Of a stretch of 36,101 bases of DNA, positions 1-9,824 are shown piece after piece. Below the pieces are notes generated by a model. The model did no database searches. It was given only the letters and a program-made list of their open reading frames with translations, and was not told the DNA's origin. The stretch's first letter is position 1. Each line of letters begins with the position of its first letter. Origin of the DNA: Desulfobulbaceae bacterium (lineage in GTDB: Bacteria; Desulfobacterota; Desulfobulbia; Desulfobulbales; SURF-16); NCBI GenBank assembly GCA_002868945.1, contig PKTX01000055.1:1-36101 (forward strand), read 5' to 3'. The translations under genes and the position numbers were made by a program.

Positions 1-100
1 TTCGTTAAATAGCTCTGCTATTCGCCTCAAATCCATGTAAATCTGGCCTTGATTTTTCGAATTTTCGCTACGATTCTCTAAGTCCGACAGGCTCCTAGTA

Positions 101-2269
101 TCAACTGCCCGATGCAGCGGTTCGGTGACGGATTTCAAAGGCGTGCAGGCTTTTGCGGGAACGGCTGAAATCCGGGGGGGTGGCGGGGCCGGATATGTCG
201 AGGATGCTGAAATGCCGGCCCAGTTCCTCGTCCAGGTGAAAGGTGCGGCTCTGGCAGAAAAAGAGCAGAAGGCCATTCTCCTCCAGCAGGGCCATGGCCG
301 CGGCAATCAAGGGGCCATGCTGTTCTTGGACAGCAAGACCCTTGGCGCCCTTCTTCCCTCTCTTGACAAGGGCGGCCGGGGCAAGATGGATCAGGTCGTA
401 CCTCTCCACCTGCCGTTTTCGTAGCCAGCTCAGGCAGTCGGCCTTGTCCAGTTTGTGGCGCTGCGGATCAAAACCATTTAAGACCAGATTTTTCCTGGTC
501 CAGGCCAGGGCTGTAGCAGTGGGATCGATACTGGTGGTGCTGCGGGCGCCTGCCATGGCGGCATGGAGAGTGGCGGCGCCCGTGGAGCAGAAAAGGCTCA
601 AAAAACGGCTGCCTTCCGCCATTTCCCCGATACGGAGCCGCAGGGAACGTTGCTCCAGAGAAAGACCGCTGTGGCGCGTCGTCGGGCCGAGGTTGACCAG
701 AAAACGGCAATCACCCTCCTCCACCTCCAGCAGACGCTCCTTGCCTTGTTTCCCGTTTCTGGCAGACCCGCCCGGCTGACGCTCCCTGCTGCTGAAAAAG
801 ATACGGTTGCGCTTACAGTCAAGCAGGTCGGCCAGGGTATTGATGATCTCTCGACGCCGGGCCCTGGCCTTCTCCCTGCTGACCGAGGCGGGGGCGGCAT
901 ACTCCCGGACCAGGATCCAGGGACCATAAAGATCAATGGTCACATTATACTCCGGCATGTCGCGGTCGTAGATGCGCAGGCAGCTGATCTTCTCCTTGGC
1001 GGCCCACTTGAGCAGCGGTTTACTATTCTTTTTGAGACGGTTGGCCAGTGGCGAGGCGGGCGGTGCGCTGCTCAGCCGCCATGGTCCCTGGGCAACGGTC
1101 GGGGCCTGCACCTCATGGAGGCGCAGGGTGCAGGGAATGGGACCGTTGAAGAAACGATGATGGGCCACGTTTTCCTGGCCCAGGGCGTCAAGAAGGTCCG
1201 GATTGCCGGCAAAAACCGCCAGGCGCCAGTTGACAAAATGACGCCCGGCAAGGCGGCCCAGGCAGCGATAGAGGTATTTGACTTCATCCCTGGCAGAGAG
1301 ACGTTCGCCATAGGGCGGATTGGTCACCAGGAGGTGGAAGCCGGCCGCCTTCTGGGTCGGCGGCCGAAGGCGGGCCAGTTCGCGACGTTCCACGTGAATC
1401 TTGCCGGTGAGACCGGCCCGCTCGATGTTGGCCAGGGCCGCCTTGATGGCGGCCGAATCCGCATCAAAGCCGAGCAGGCGTGGCCAGGGCCGCTCAAGTC
1501 CGGCCTCCTCGCGGGCCATGGCCTCATTGACCAGCTCCTGCCAGATCCGGGCCTGGTGGCCGCGCCATTTCAGGAAGCCGAAATAACGACGGTCCAGTCC
1601 CGGTGCCACGTCGCCAATGATCTGGGCTGCCTCAATGAGCAGCGTTGCTGAACCGCACATGGGATCAAGGACGATATCGTTGCCGGCCATGGCCGCCGTG
1701 ACACCGGCCTTGCTGACAATGGCGGCGGCCAGGGATTCCTTCAGGGGAGCCTGGCCGCCCTCCAGGCGATACCCGCGCCTGTGCAGGCTGGCGCCGCTCA
1801 GATCAAGGCTAAGCTGGGCCATATCCTCCTTGAGATAGAGGTGCAGGCGGATATCAGGCTGCCTGCTGTCCACCGTCGGTCGGTGCCCCTCCCTGTCACG
1901 AAAATAATCCACCACCGCATCCTTGACCCTGAGGGCGGCGAAATGGCTGTGTGTGACGGTGGAGTTGCTCAGCACGCAGTCCACGGCCAGGCTGCTGTCG
2001 GCACCCAGGTGGTTTGACCACTGCATGGCCCGCACCCCTTCATAGAGGGCATCGCTGTCCTTGGCCGCAAAGCGGTCCAACACCACAAGCAGGCGGGAGG
2101 CAAAGCGCGACCAGAGACAGACGCGGTAGGCCTCCTGCAGGTTGCCTTGCCAGGTCACGGCGCCTCTCTCTACCTCTACCTGCCGGCTGCTGAAACGGTT
2201 TATTTCATCGGCCAGCAGTTCTTCAAGGCCGCTGGAGCAGGTGGCGATGAGTGACAGGACGGTGTTCAT
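101..2269 (-). CDS. rlmL: Bifunctional 23S rRNA guanine methyltransferase RlmKL
   Basis: About 722 aa. In the family this fused enzyme makes m2G2445 (RlmL half) and m7G2069 (RlmK half) on 23S rRNA during ribosome assembly in the cytoplasm. The order seen is an N-terminal THUMP-like region (about 1-160), a SAM-binding Rossmann domain with a DPMCGSATLL motif near residue 202 and the N6/N2-methylase NPPY motif near 317-320, then a second Rossmann domain near 560-690 (motif LFCSTGAATLHAA). The length matches the gammaproteobacterial fusion. I start at 2269 (MNTVLSL) and not at 2293, because GGGGAGG lies just before it and the start overlaps the upstream acyltransferase stop as ATGA, which suggests translational coupling. 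Nothing looks broken. Confidence 0.9.
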   Translation of the reverse strand: MNTVLSLIATCSSGLEELLADEINRFSSRQVEVERGAVTWQGNLQEAYRVCLWSRFASRLLVVLDRFAAKDSDALYEGVRAMQWSNHLGADSSLAVDCVLSNSTVTHSHFAALRVKDAVVDYFRDREGHRPTVDSRQPDIRLHLYLKEDMAQLSLDLSGASLHRRGYRLEGGQAPLKESLAAAIVSKAGVTAAMAGNDIVLDPMCGSATLLIEAAQIIGDVAPGLDRRYFGFLKWRGHQARIWQELVNEAMAREEAGLERPWPRLLGFDADSAAIKAALANIERAGLTGKIHVERRELARLRPPTQKAAGFHLLVTNPPYGERLSARDEVKYLYRCLGRLAGRHFVNWRLAVFAGNPDLLDALGQENVAHHRFFNGPIPCTLRLHEVQAPTVAQGPWRLSSAPPASPLANRLKKNSKPLLKWAAKEKISCLRIYDRDMPEYNVTIDLYGPWILVREYAAPASVSREKARARRREIINTLADLLDCKRNRIFFSSRERQPGGSARNGKQGKERLLEVEEGDCRFLVNLGPTTRHSGLSLEQRSLRLRIGEMAEGSRFLSLFCSTGAATLHAAMAGARSTTSIDPTATALAWTRKNLVLNGFDPQRHKLDKADCLSWLRKRQVERYDLIHLAPAALVKRGKKGAKGLAVQEQHGPLIAAAMALLEENGLLLFFCQSRTFHLDEELGRHFSILDISGPATPPDFSRSRKSLHAFEIRHRTAASGS

Positions 2270-3291
2270 GGCCGGGCCTCCCCGGTGCGCCATTTTTGCT
2301 GCAGATGGTTAACAAGGCGCTTGAGACGCTCTTCCAGGAGTCGGCAGAAGAGGATGAACAGGGGGGAGAGGGCAATGGTCAGCAGTGCACTGATGACACT
2401 GCCGTGCACGATGAGACCCATTTTCTCCAGCAGACTGTAGTACAAGAGGTGAAAGAGGTAGAGGGAGTAGGAGTATTCACCAATGAGAATGAGGCCCCTG
2501 ACCCTGTTGGCCGGTATGCTAAAACGGGCCCGCAGGCTACTGTAGACCAGCAGCACGGTAGCGCTTACAAAAAAAGGGGCAATGAGCAGGGCGTCCTGGA
2601 TGGCTATGGTGTCCTGCGGCCGGGTGGCCCAGACTCCGCCGCTGAAAAAGAGGCAGGCGCCGAGCAGCAGGGGGTAATCAAGGTCGGACCTGCCGGCATG
2701 ATCCTGCCTGAAACCGGCCAGGCCGAGTCCCAGGGCAAAGAGAAGCAGGTGGCCCAGGAAAAAGTCGCGATAGACAAAGTAGTCCGATGCAAAGGGCAGA
2801 CCCAGGCTGAAGTAGAGACCCTGCAGCAGGGCGGCCGTGCCCAGAACATGGCCCAGGTAGCCCCGGAGCCCCTTGGCGCGCAGCAGCTTATAAAGAAAGG
2901 GGGCGATCAGGTAGCATTGCAGGAGAGAGCTGATGAACCAGTAGATGCCCGAGGCCTGGTGCAAAGGAAAAGCGGTTATGGTGGCCAGGGAGTAGGTCTT
3001 CTGCCAGAAGAGGGCGGCACAGAGCAGGGCCAGCCAGTAGAGGGGGTAGATGCGCAGCAGTCTTTTGCGGTAAAAGGCCGTGACGGCATGGCTGTTTAGT
3101 TCCCCCAGGCCGGCCAGGGAAAAGGAGAGGCCGTAGCCGCTCAAGACAAAAAAGAGGGCAATGACACCGTTGGCATAACCGGCATACATGGTGGTGAGGT
3201 GGGCATTGACATAATGGTTGACCAGGACTGCCAGGATGGCAATTCCTTTGAGGAGAGAGGTTTTCTGGCGATCTGTCAAGGCGCTATCCAT
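2266..3291 (-). CDS. Acyltransferase 3 family integral membrane protein
   Basis: 341 aa, strongly hydrophobic, with about ten predicted membrane segments. The N-terminal pattern (KGIAILAVLVNHY, then FFVLSGYGLS) is typical of the acyltransferase-3 (OafA/NolL-like) family, in which a histidine in the first segment is needed for O-acetylation of surface polysaccharide or lipid. The substrate cannot be told from the sequence and no glycan genes are adjacent. The stop overlaps the rlmKL start (ATGA), so the two are probably one transcript, an unusual pairing that looks positional and not functional. Family assignment is firm, substrate unknown. Confidence 0.8.
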   Translation of the reverse strand: MDSALTDRQKTSLLKGIAILAVLVNHYVNAHLTTMYAGYANGVIALFFVLSGYGLSFSLAGLGELNSHAVTAFYRKRLLRIYPLYWLALLCAALFWQKTYSLATITAFPLHQASGIYWFISSLLQCYLIAPFLYKLLRAKGLRGYLGHVLGTAALLQGLYFSLGLPFASDYFVYRDFFLGHLLLFALGLGLAGFRQDHAGRSDLDYPLLLGACLFFSGGVWATRPQDTIAIQDALLIAPFFVSATVLLVYSSLRARFSIPANRVRGLILIGEYSYSLYLFHLLYYSLLEKMGLIVHGSVISALLTIALSPLFILFCRLLEERLKRLVNHLQQKWRTGEARP

Positions 3292-3371
3292 AGCTTCACC
3301 GGGGTGGTAGTGTTCAGCCGTCTAGCACTACAGGCAACCTGCAGCAAGGCAGACAGGTAGTGATGCGTTAC

Positions 3372-3386
3372 GCCTGCTTTGCAGGC
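3372..3386. other. Small perfect hairpin in the acyltransferase-panE gap
   Basis: GCCTGC, TTT loop, GCAGGC: a 6-bp perfect dyad in the 179-nt gap between panE (upstream on the minus strand) and the acyltransferase gene. There is no T-run on either side, so it is not a classical terminator. It may stabilise or partly terminate the panE transcript. Confidence 0.3.
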
Positions 3387-3470
3387 ATTCCTGGAAGGGT
3401 TTATTTTGCTTGTTGTTCGGGGCCACAGCACTTCCCAGTTCCTTGTGACGATCTCCGGCGAGAAATGAGG

Positions 3471-4400
3471 TTACGAAGGGGGAGCCAGGCAGCGGGTCTT
3501 CTGCAAAACCTGCTGCACTAGTAATGCATTTTGCGGGGCAGGCATAGATAATTTTGCCGCTTCGGCCTGCAGGGCGCCGTTGATGGCCATGATTTCCGTG
3601 CTCCGGCCCTTGCGGGCATCCTGCAGCATGGAGGAGATATTATCGGCCGTGGCTCGGCAGACATCCAGGGCATGGCCCACCGGATCAACACCGACGTCAA
3701 TACCCTTGCATCGGGCAATATGGGCACTCTCCTCCACCAGGGCCACAAGCCGGGCCCGGGCCTCGTCAATCTTCAGGAGCTGGCCGTTGGCGCAGTCGTA
3801 GAGCACGGTGAGGCCGTTGATGCCGGCATTGACCAGGAGCTTTTGCCAGAGCCGGCTTTCAATGTTGTCCACCACCTCGGTGGTAATACCGGCGGCGCTT
3901 AAGAGGTGGGCAACGCGGCCCAGCTTGTCATGCAGCCGGGCCGGCGCGGCCTGCGGCTGGAGAAAGCCCAGGGCCGTGGCCCCGTTACCGCCATGGCGGA
4001 CAACACCTGGTTCAATCAGGGTGGCGCCCTGGGCCGTGACGCCCGGCACCAGACCGGCCCCGGAATCGCGGAAGAGGTGAAGATGGCCGATGCCGTTTTG
4101 CAGGCCGATAGTCAGGCAGTCGGTGGGCACTCTTTGGCGCAACGCGGCCAGGACTTCGGCCACCTCTGCAGATTTAACGGTGACAAGCACCAGGTCCGCC
4201 TGCTGCAGGCAGGCGTGATCAGCGGTAATGGGCAGGGCCACGCTGCTCTTCCCGTCTGACCTGACCAGGGTGAGGCGATTGGCCAAGGCGGCGGCCCGCC
4301 GGGCATTGTGATCGACAAGGGTGACCTGTCTACCGTTTGCCGCCAGGCAGGCACTAAAGAGGCAACCCAGGGCCCCTGGGCCGATGACCACAATCTTCAT
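3471..4400 (-). CDS. panE: 2-dehydropantoate 2-reductase
   Basis: 309 aa, the usual length for PanE/ApbA. The family reduces ketopantoate to pantoate with NADPH in pantothenate (coenzyme A) biosynthesis, in the cytoplasm. An N-terminal Rossmann nucleotide motif GPGALG is at residues 7-12. The NADPH-domain lysine lies in TVKSAEV (K76) and the second conserved lysine in LWQKLLVNAGINGL (K187), followed by the expected Asn residues of the C-terminal helical domain. The first glycine pair reads GPG where GAG is common, which is tolerated in the family. It has no pantothenate-pathway neighbour here and is separated from the next gene by a repeat-bearing gap. Confidence 0.87.
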   Translation of the reverse strand: MKIVVIGPGALGCLFSACLAANGRQVTLVDHNARRAAALANRLTLVRSDGKSSVALPITADHACLQQADLVLVTVKSAEVAEVLAALRQRVPTDCLTIGLQNGIGHLHLFRDSGAGLVPGVTAQGATLIEPGVVRHGGNGATALGFLQPQAAPARLHDKLGRVAHLLSAAGITTEVVDNIESRLWQKLLVNAGINGLTVLYDCANGQLLKIDEARARLVALVEESAHIARCKGIDVGVDPVGHALDVCRATADNISSMLQDARKGRSTEIMAINGALQAEAAKLSMPAPQNALLVQQVLQKTRCLAPPS

Positions 4401-4528
4401 GGCAGATACCCTAACAGCCCGTTGGGAAAGGTAGCGAGCGAAGCTGAGGCGAAAAATGCGCGCCCGCAGGAGGTAAGGGAGCCTGCGACACTCCCGGTAG
4501 CCTTGGGGTCCTGTTTACATGGGGTTTA

Positions 4529-4643
4529 GGAGCATTTCGGAGTCTCGCTCCGCTCGCTTAGCTCAAGCCGAATTTTGACGACGCATCAGCAGATAGCGAA
4601 CGAAGAGAGACCTTCGAGCGCAGTAGTTTTTCAACGGGCTGCT
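4529..4643 (+). repeat. Dispersed intergenic repeat, copy 1
   Basis: About 115 nt, one of three copies in the window (others near 12754-12870, inverted, and 33081-33192). The best conserved part is 4561-4601, from GCTCAAGCCGAATTTTG to GCAGATAGCGAAC, nearly identical in all copies. The copy ends in TTTTTCAACGGGCTGCT. The complementary terminus AACAGCCCGTTG also occurs at about 4412, so the whole stretch 4412-4643 may be one element bounded by inverted ends. No transposase is encoded. Confidence 0.75.
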
Positions 4644-4645
4644 CA

Positions 4646-4697
4646 AGACAAAGGCACAGAAACACCGAGGTTGCCCCGATCTCTCTGTGCCTTGTCT
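4646..4697. repeat. Long inverted repeat of the aaggcaca type
   Basis: AGACAAAGGCACAGA (4646-4660) pairs with TCTGTGCCTTGTCT (4684-4697), one base bulged, across a 23-nt loop. It directly abuts repeat copy 1 and lies downstream of the lipoprotein gene. The arm sequence resembles the larger inverted repeat at 35976-36056. The rest of the 369-nt gap 4401-4769 shows no gene. Confidence 0.6.
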
Positions 4698-4769
4698 AAG
4701 AAAAGAATCGCGCCGGCAAGGGTGGCTATGCCGCGCAGACGCGGGCATGGGCCGTCGGCAACAAAACGA

Positions 4770-5639
4770 CTATTTGCTGATCACCGCCTTTTCAACCAGG
4801 GCCTCGTAAAAGTAGCCCATGCCGAAATCCTTTTTGGCGGCAACTGTACCTTCAATCAGAACAATATCGCCCTCATTCGCCATTTCATCGGTGGTTACTA
4901 CCAGGTCGTGGCTCTTATCGGAGGGGGTACCGGTGCCATCCTGGATATGCAGCCAGTTGGTGCCCATAATCTGCGGCGACACCTTGACCACCTTGCCGCG
5001 CACCGTGACCTTCTGGCCATTGAGGTCATCGGCCTGGGCAAATACTTCCTCCACGGTACGACCATTATCACCCTCGGCCTTGGCAACCTGGATCTCCTGA
5101 GGAGTCACTACGGCCTTGGTGCTGCCGCCCGAGGCAGCCACAGCATCCATGTTCGGGGCACCACCGCCGGCGCTCAAGGCATCCGAGAAGCTCTCTTCAA
5201 CGGAAGCACCGGAGAGATCCATGCCGGCGTGGGGGTTGGTCGCGGCGCCATCCGCCAGGCCGGAGGAAAAGACGATCTCGTCAAAGGTGCGGTTCAGGGA
5301 GGGGCTATGGAAGTCCTTCATCACCGGGCCGTTACCCAGGCTGATCTCCTGACCTGTTTCCACCTTGGTCTGGCCCATGGCCACCCAGATTTTCTTTTCA
5401 CCATTGTCCAGGTGTATGTAGGTATAGCCGCCGCTGTCAAAGGTCTCAACCACCGTGCCGGTCAGGGCAGTGTCACTGACCGGTGTGCCGGCCTGCATGG
5501 TCTGTTGCCCTGCCGTGACCTGGCTGGATGGTGTGGTTGCTGATTTCTGCGCCTGGTCGCCACTGTCGTTTGAACAGCCGGTCAGGGTCAGTGTCAGGGC
5601 CATGGCGGCTGCCAGGTAAATTTTCCTTGTTTTGATCAT
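4770..5639 (-). CDS. Putative lipoprotein with two OB-fold-like domains
   Basis: 289 aa. A signal peptide (residues 1-21) ends in a lipobox LTGC with the lipidated Cys at 22, followed by a low-complexity Ser/Thr/Gln linker, so the protein is probably membrane-anchored and periplasmic. Two similar beta-rich units follow, one around residues 55-125 (GTVVETFDSGGYTYIHLDNG) and one around 190-285 (TVRGKVVKVSPQIMGTNWLH). Their pattern resembles the small OB-fold domains of NrfJ-like or bOB-fold exported proteins. No catalytic residue is evident and the function is unknown. The gene stands alone between a repeat region and the clpA 3' end. Confidence 0.7.
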   Translation of the reverse strand: MIKTRKIYLAAAMALTLTLTGCSNDSGDQAQKSATTPSSQVTAGQQTMQAGTPVSDTALTGTVVETFDSGGYTYIHLDNGEKKIWVAMGQTKVETGQEISLGNGPVMKDFHSPSLNRTFDEIVFSSGLADGAATNPHAGMDLSGASVEESFSDALSAGGGAPNMDAVAASGGSTKAVVTPQEIQVAKAEGDNGRTVEEVFAQADDLNGQKVTVRGKVVKVSPQIMGTNWLHIQDGTGTPSDKSHDLVVTTDEMANEGDIVLIEGTVAAKKDFGMGYFYEALVEKAVISK

Positions 5640-5824
5640 GATTCACCTCAGGTATGAATAAAGCGGAACGCGGAACGATGAAGGTATAACGAATTCATCA
5701 GAATTAATATATATCAATAACGTATGACGCCGATTATCGCCATAGGGTTCATTTTTTTATAAAAAAGAGAAGTGGGGTACCAAGAACGGAGACAGGGACC
5801 GGGCTGTCAGCCGCGCCCTGGGAG

Positions 5825-5859
5825 GACACACGGGGCACGTCTGACATGCCCCGTGTGTC
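5825..5859. terminator. 13-bp perfect hairpin beyond clpA
   Basis: GACACACGGGGCA (5825-5837) pairs perfectly with TGCCCCGTGTGTC (5847-5859) over a 9-nt loop. It starts 11 nt beyond the clpA stop on the minus strand. No U-run follows, so it may terminate inefficiently or protect the clpA mRNA 3' end. The rest of the 230-nt gap to the lipoprotein gene is AT-rich with no gene. Confidence 0.55.
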
Positions 5860-5869
5860 TGGCTGAAGA

Positions 5870-8098
5870 TCAGGAATCATAGGAGAAGTGGAAACCATCC
5901 TGGCCGCGGCCCACCTTGACATGCCCGCCGCCTTTAAGGCTGCCGAAGAGGATTTCATCGGCCACGGCATCGCCGATTTCCGTCATGATCAAGCGCCGCA
6001 GGGGACGGGCCCCGAAGCTTGGGTCAAAGCCGTGCTTGGCCAGCCATTTGCGGGCCTCCCGGCTGAGCGAGATGGCGACCTTGCGTTCGGCCAGTTGGGC
6101 GGAGAGCTCAAGGATGAGCTTGTCGACAATCTTTTCGACAATATCAATACCGAGCTGGTTGAAGGAGATAATGTCGTCGAGACGGTTGCGGAACTCCGGT
6201 GCAAAGAGATCCTTGATCGCCTTCTGGTCTTTACCGGTGTTGTGGGAGACAAAACCCATGGGCTGATTGGTCATCTCGCGGGCGCCGGCATTGGTGGTCA
6301 TGATGATGATGACATTGCGGAAATCGGCCTTGCGCCCCGAGTTGTCGGTGAGGGTGGCGTGATCCATGACCTGCAGGAGGATGGAGAAGATGTCCGGATG
6401 GGCCTTTTCAATCTCATCCAAAAGCAGCACGCAGTAGGGATGTTTGCGAATGGCATCGGTGAGCAGACCGCCCTGATCAAAGCCGACATAGCCGGGAGGG
6501 GCGCCGATGAGGCGGGCCACCGCATGTTTTTCCATATACTCGGACATATCGAAACGTTCAAAATGGATACCCAGGCCATGGCTGAGCTGGCGGGCCACCT
6601 CGGTCTTGCCGACACCGGTGGGACCGGCAAAGAGGAAGGCGCCGGTGGGACGTTGGGGATCCTTGAGGCCGGCCCGGCTGCGCTTTACGGCCGTGACCAG
6701 GGCGTCAATGGCGTGGTCCTGGCCGAAGATGAGGAGCTTGAGGGCACCGTCCAGCCCCTTGAGCTTTTCGGCGTCCGAACCGGAGATATTCTTGGCCGGA
6801 ATATGGGCCATGCGGGCAATGGTGCTCTCCACATCACGCACGGTGATGGTCCGTTTTTTACCCTTGAAGCCGTGCAGCCTGAAGGAGGCGCCCACCTCAT
6901 CCAGCACGTCAATGGCCTTGTCGGGCAGGAACCGGTCGTTGAGATAACGGTCGGCCAGCTCGGCCGTCACCTTGACGGCGGCGTTGGAGTAGGTCAAGTT
7001 ATGGTGTTTTTCGTAACGGCCCTTGAGGCCCTTGAGGATGGCAAAGGTCTCTTCCACCGAGGGCTCCTCCACGTCGATCTTCTGAAAGCGGCGGGCCAGG
7101 GCGCGATCCTTTTCCACATAATTCTTGTACTCCTCATAGGTGGTGGAGCCGATGCAGCGTAGCGTGCCGTTCTGCAGGGCCGGTTTGAGAAGGTTGGAGG
7201 CATCCATGCTGCCGCCGCTGGTGGCGCCGGCCCCGACAATGGTGTGGATCTCATCGATGAGGAGGATGATATTGGGGTCCTGTTCCACCTCGTTGATTAC
7301 GGCCTTGAGGCGTTCCTCAAAATCACCCCGGTACTTGGTACCGGCCAGCAGCGCCCCCATGTCCAGGAGACGGAGCTGACAGGTGGCCAGCAGATCGGGC
7401 ACCTTGCCCTCATGCACCTGCAGGGCCAGGCCCTCGGCCAGGGCGGTCTTGCCGACCCCTGGTTCACCCACCAGCAGAGGGTTGTTCTTTTTGCGGCGGC
7501 AGAGCACCTGCATGATGCGCTCCAGCTCTGATTTGCGGCCGATGAGCGGATCTATATGGCCCTCGGCGGCCCGCTGGCTGTAATTGATGGTATACGCCTC
7601 CAGGGCGTTGCCGCTTTTGCGGACCTCCTGGGGGCAGCAGCTCTTGTTGAGGGCGGCAAAGGGATCTTCCTGTTCGAGACGGTGGGAGATGTAGTCCACC
7701 ACGTCGAGGCGGGCCAGGCCCTCGGCCTCAAGATAGTAGACGGCAAAGGAATCGGGCTCATTAAAGATGGCGGCCAGCACATCGCCGGAGTCCACCTCCT
7801 TTTTGCCGCAGCTCTGCACATGGGCAATGGCCCGTTGCAGGACACGGTTAAAGCCGATGGTCTGGATGGGGTCGGAGATCGATTCCCGATCCAGCAGCGG
7901 CATATTACTGGCAAAGAAGGATTCCAGATTGACCTTGAGGTTGTCGACATTGCCGCCGCAGCCGATAATGATGCGGCGGGTCATGTCGTCGTGCAGGAGG
8001 CCGTAGAGGATGTGCTCCACCGTCACATGTTCATGATGTCGGGTCTTGGCCTCGCGAATGGCCATAACCAGGGCTATTTCTACTTTTTGACTTATCAT
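5870..8098 (-). CDS. clpA: ATP-dependent Clp protease ATP-binding subunit ClpA
   Basis: 742 aa, the standard length. ClpA is the AAA+ unfoldase that threads substrates into ClpP. Seen in order: a double Clp-N repeat (about 1-140), the first AAA+ module with Walker A GEPGVGKT (211-218) and Walker B ILLIDEIH (about 278-285), and the second AAA+ module with GPTGVGKTE near 493 and an [10 protein letters not shown] Walker B. A ClpP-docking loop PMGFVS stands where E. coli ClpA has IGL. The C-terminal D2-small domain is intact. clpS lies 9 nt upstream, forming the usual clpS-clpA operon. clpP is not in the window. Confidence 0.95.
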   Translation of the reverse strand: MISQKVEIALVMAIREAKTRHHEHVTVEHILYGLLHDDMTRRIIIGCGGNVDNLKVNLESFFASNMPLLDRESISDPIQTIGFNRVLQRAIAHVQSCGKKEVDSGDVLAAIFNEPDSFAVYYLEAEGLARLDVVDYISHRLEQEDPFAALNKSCCPQEVRKSGNALEAYTINYSQRAAEGHIDPLIGRKSELERIMQVLCRRKKNNPLLVGEPGVGKTALAEGLALQVHEGKVPDLLATCQLRLLDMGALLAGTKYRGDFEERLKAVINEVEQDPNIILLIDEIHTIVGAGATSGGSMDASNLLKPALQNGTLRCIGSTTYEEYKNYVEKDRALARRFQKIDVEEPSVEETFAILKGLKGRYEKHHNLTYSNAAVKVTAELADRYLNDRFLPDKAIDVLDEVGASFRLHGFKGKKRTITVRDVESTIARMAHIPAKNISGSDAEKLKGLDGALKLLIFGQDHAIDALVTAVKRSRAGLKDPQRPTGAFLFAGPTGVGKTEVARQLSHGLGIHFERFDMSEYMEKHAVARLIGAPPGYVGFDQGGLLTDAIRKHPYCVLLLDEIEKAHPDIFSILLQVMDHATLTDNSGRKADFRNVIIIMTTNAGAREMTNQPMGFVSHNTGKDQKAIKDLFAPEFRNRLDDIISFNQLGIDIVEKIVDKLILELSAQLAERKVAISLSREARKWLAKHGFDPSFGARPLRRLIMTEIGDAVADEILFGSLKGGGHVKVGRGQDGFHFSYDS

Positions 8099-8107
8099 GG
8101 CAGCGGC

Positions 8108-8422
8108 CTACATCTGTTCAAGGGAACATTTTAAAGGATATTCATGCTGGCGGGCCAGGTCATGCACCAGGGCCATTTTGGTCTCTGCTATGTCCCTGGT
8201 ATAGACACCGGCAACGCCGATTCCCTGCTGGTGGACATTCATCATGATCCGAGTGGCATCCTCTGTTTTCTTGTGAAAGACGGTCTCCAGGACCATGATG
8301 ACAAAATCCATGGAAGTGTAGTCATCGTTGTGGAGCAAAACCTTGTAGAGCGGCGGTTCTTTGACCTGGTGTCGCTCCTTTGAGGCCACGCCTCCCTTTA
8401 TGTCGTTTTCTGCTATCGCCAT
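8108..8422 (-). CDS. clpS: ClpA adaptor protein ClpS
   Basis: 104 aa. The family delivers N-degron substrates to ClpA and blocks SsrA-tagged ones. The core is canonical: YKVLLHNDDYTSMDFV (N-end-rule pocket with the NDD and the conserved Met), then VHQQGIGVAGVYTRDIAETK and the C-terminal PLKC. An AAGGAG sits about 12 nt before the start, slightly far. The gene is immediately upstream of clpA with a 9-nt gap, as expected. Confidence 0.95.
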   Translation of the reverse strand: MAIAENDIKGGVASKERHQVKEPPLYKVLLHNDDYTSMDFVIMVLETVFHKKTEDATRIMMNVHQQGIGVAGVYTRDIAETKMALVHDLARQHEYPLKCSLEQM

Positions 8423-8483
8423 TGTCGCAAACTACTCCTTAATAGTCAACGCGCCACAGGTGCTTTCTTGGGCCCTGCGGCGG

Positions 8484-9824
8484 TTAGACAAGCATGGAAA
8501 AGAAAAAGTTCTCTAAAATCAAAGAGTCTCGAACTGCTGATCCTTTTAATTTAAATTCAGCCAAAAGCAAGGCCGCCAGAGCGTTGATCAGCTCCTGACG
8601 AGTAAAACCTTCGGCCTGCTGAAAACCCTTGTAGATGACAAAGGGGTGGCCCTTGAGAAACTCGGAGTCGGCCGCCGCCTCTTTGATGGCTGCCAGATAG
8701 CCCTTCTGGAAAACGCCAAAGGACTGGCCGGAGCGATAGGCGGGCGTGCCTCTCTCCTGCAGGGCCCGGAAAAAGAGGAGCTTGCGAATGAGGTTGCGCA
8801 GGCCGGCGATGATCACCAGGGGGTGGAGGCCGGCGCCGAGCAGGCGGCTCTGCAGGTAGAGGGTGCGGTTCAGGTCACGGCCGGCAAAGGCGTCGGTGAG
8901 CTCAAAGATGGCCTCTTCGCGGGTCAGGCCGGTAACGCTATTGACGTCATCAACATTGACCACCTCTCTGTCGTCGCAGTAGAGGCAGACCTTTTCCGCC
9001 TCGCGGACCGCTGCCACCGGGTGAAAGCCCACCCGCGCCATGAGCAGCTCCATCACCCTGGGGCCGGGCCGTTTCGCCATCTGGCTGAAGGTCCGGTTGA
9101 TCAGCTCCCTGATAACAGCCTCCTGATCCTTGCGGGCGGCGCCGGTCTGGCCGCTCTCCACCGACAGGTCGACAATAACGCCGATCTCGTCAATGGTCTT
9201 GTATAATTTTTTGCGTTTATCAACGCTTTCCGTTAGCAGGAGAAGGTGGTTGCTCTCCGGAATGCCCTTGGTCAGGGTGGCCTGCACCAGATCGGCCTGG
9301 TCCGTGCTGCTCCGGCTGCCGGTGGGTTGTTCCAGGAGGCGGCCCTTGGTCCAGGCCACATCATCGGGGCGGCTGAAGCCAAAAAGCGTGCGCCACTGGC
9401 CGGCGCTCAATTCGCTGAGGTCGTCATCCGCCTCCAGGCCGCCGAGAGCGGCGAGCTGTATCAGATAGCGCGTCGCCTTGTCCGCCTCGTTGTTGCGGTG
9501 TGCCTTGACGGCCCGTTCCCATATCGACTTGCCCACCGCCTTGGAGTGAAAGAGACGGGAGTCGACAACCCGAATGACCTGAGGAGCGCCAAAGAGGCTG
9601 AAGGTACGCAGCTCGTTCATGGTCTGCGTGACATCTTCCTGGTCACCGTCAACACTGCGCAGGTTCCGGGCGCGGCTCTTTTCGTCAGGTAGCAGCCGGT
9701 TGGCGATCTCGCGGCCCGCCTGGCTGCAGAGATAGCGTTCACCAAAAACCAGATAGACCGGATGGCGGGCGCCCTTGTCCATGTCGGTGAGCAGGGTTGA
9801 CAGATCGTGACGGGTGTACTTCAT
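8484..9824 (-). CDS. holA: DNA polymerase III delta subunit (clamp-loader)
   Basis: About 446 aa from the preferred start at 9824 (MKYTRHDL). The reading frame stays open to 9935, but those extra 37 residues do not look like HolA, and AGGT precedes 9824. HolA opens the beta clamp within the clamp-loader complex. Recognisable parts are HPVYLVFGERYL at the N-terminus, the FSLFGAPQVIRV segment, SNHLLLLTES, and the helical collar domain with REEAIFELTDAF. It is longer than typical HolA (about 340 aa), mainly because of a roughly 90-residue insertion between about 95 and 185. It lies 61 nt upstream of clpS and could be cotranscribed with it. Confidence 0.85.
   Translation of the reverse strand: MKYTRHDLSTLLTDMDKGARHPVYLVFGERYLCSQAGREIANRLLPDEKSRARNLRSVDGDQEDVTQTMNELRTFSLFGAPQVIRVVDSRLFHSKAVGKSIWERAVKAHRNNEADKATRYLIQLAALGGLEADDDLSELSAGQWRTLFGFSRPDDVAWTKGRLLEQPTGSRSSTDQADLVQATLTKGIPESNHLLLLTESVDKRKKLYKTIDEIGVIVDLSVESGQTGAARKDQEAVIRELINRTFSQMAKRPGPRVMELLMARVGFHPVAAVREAEKVCLYCDDREVVNVDDVNSVTGLTREEAIFELTDAFAGRDLNRTLYLQSRLLGAGLHPLVIIAGLRNLIRKLLFFRALQERGTPAYRSGQSFGVFQKGYLAAIKEAAADSEFLKGHPFVIYKGFQQAEGFTRQELINALAALLLAEFKLKGSAVRDSLILENFFFSMLV

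Noticed and set aside
1-100. Another copy of the dispersed repeat at the left edge
   Set aside because: The sequence has a similar layout and shares only CGACAGGCTCCT with 35915, which is too short to call.
4575-5543. 322-codon plus-strand open frame opposite the lipoprotein gene
   Set aside because: It runs antisense to a lipoprotein with signal peptide and lipobox, starts inside the repeat copy, and its translation lacks any recognisable domain.
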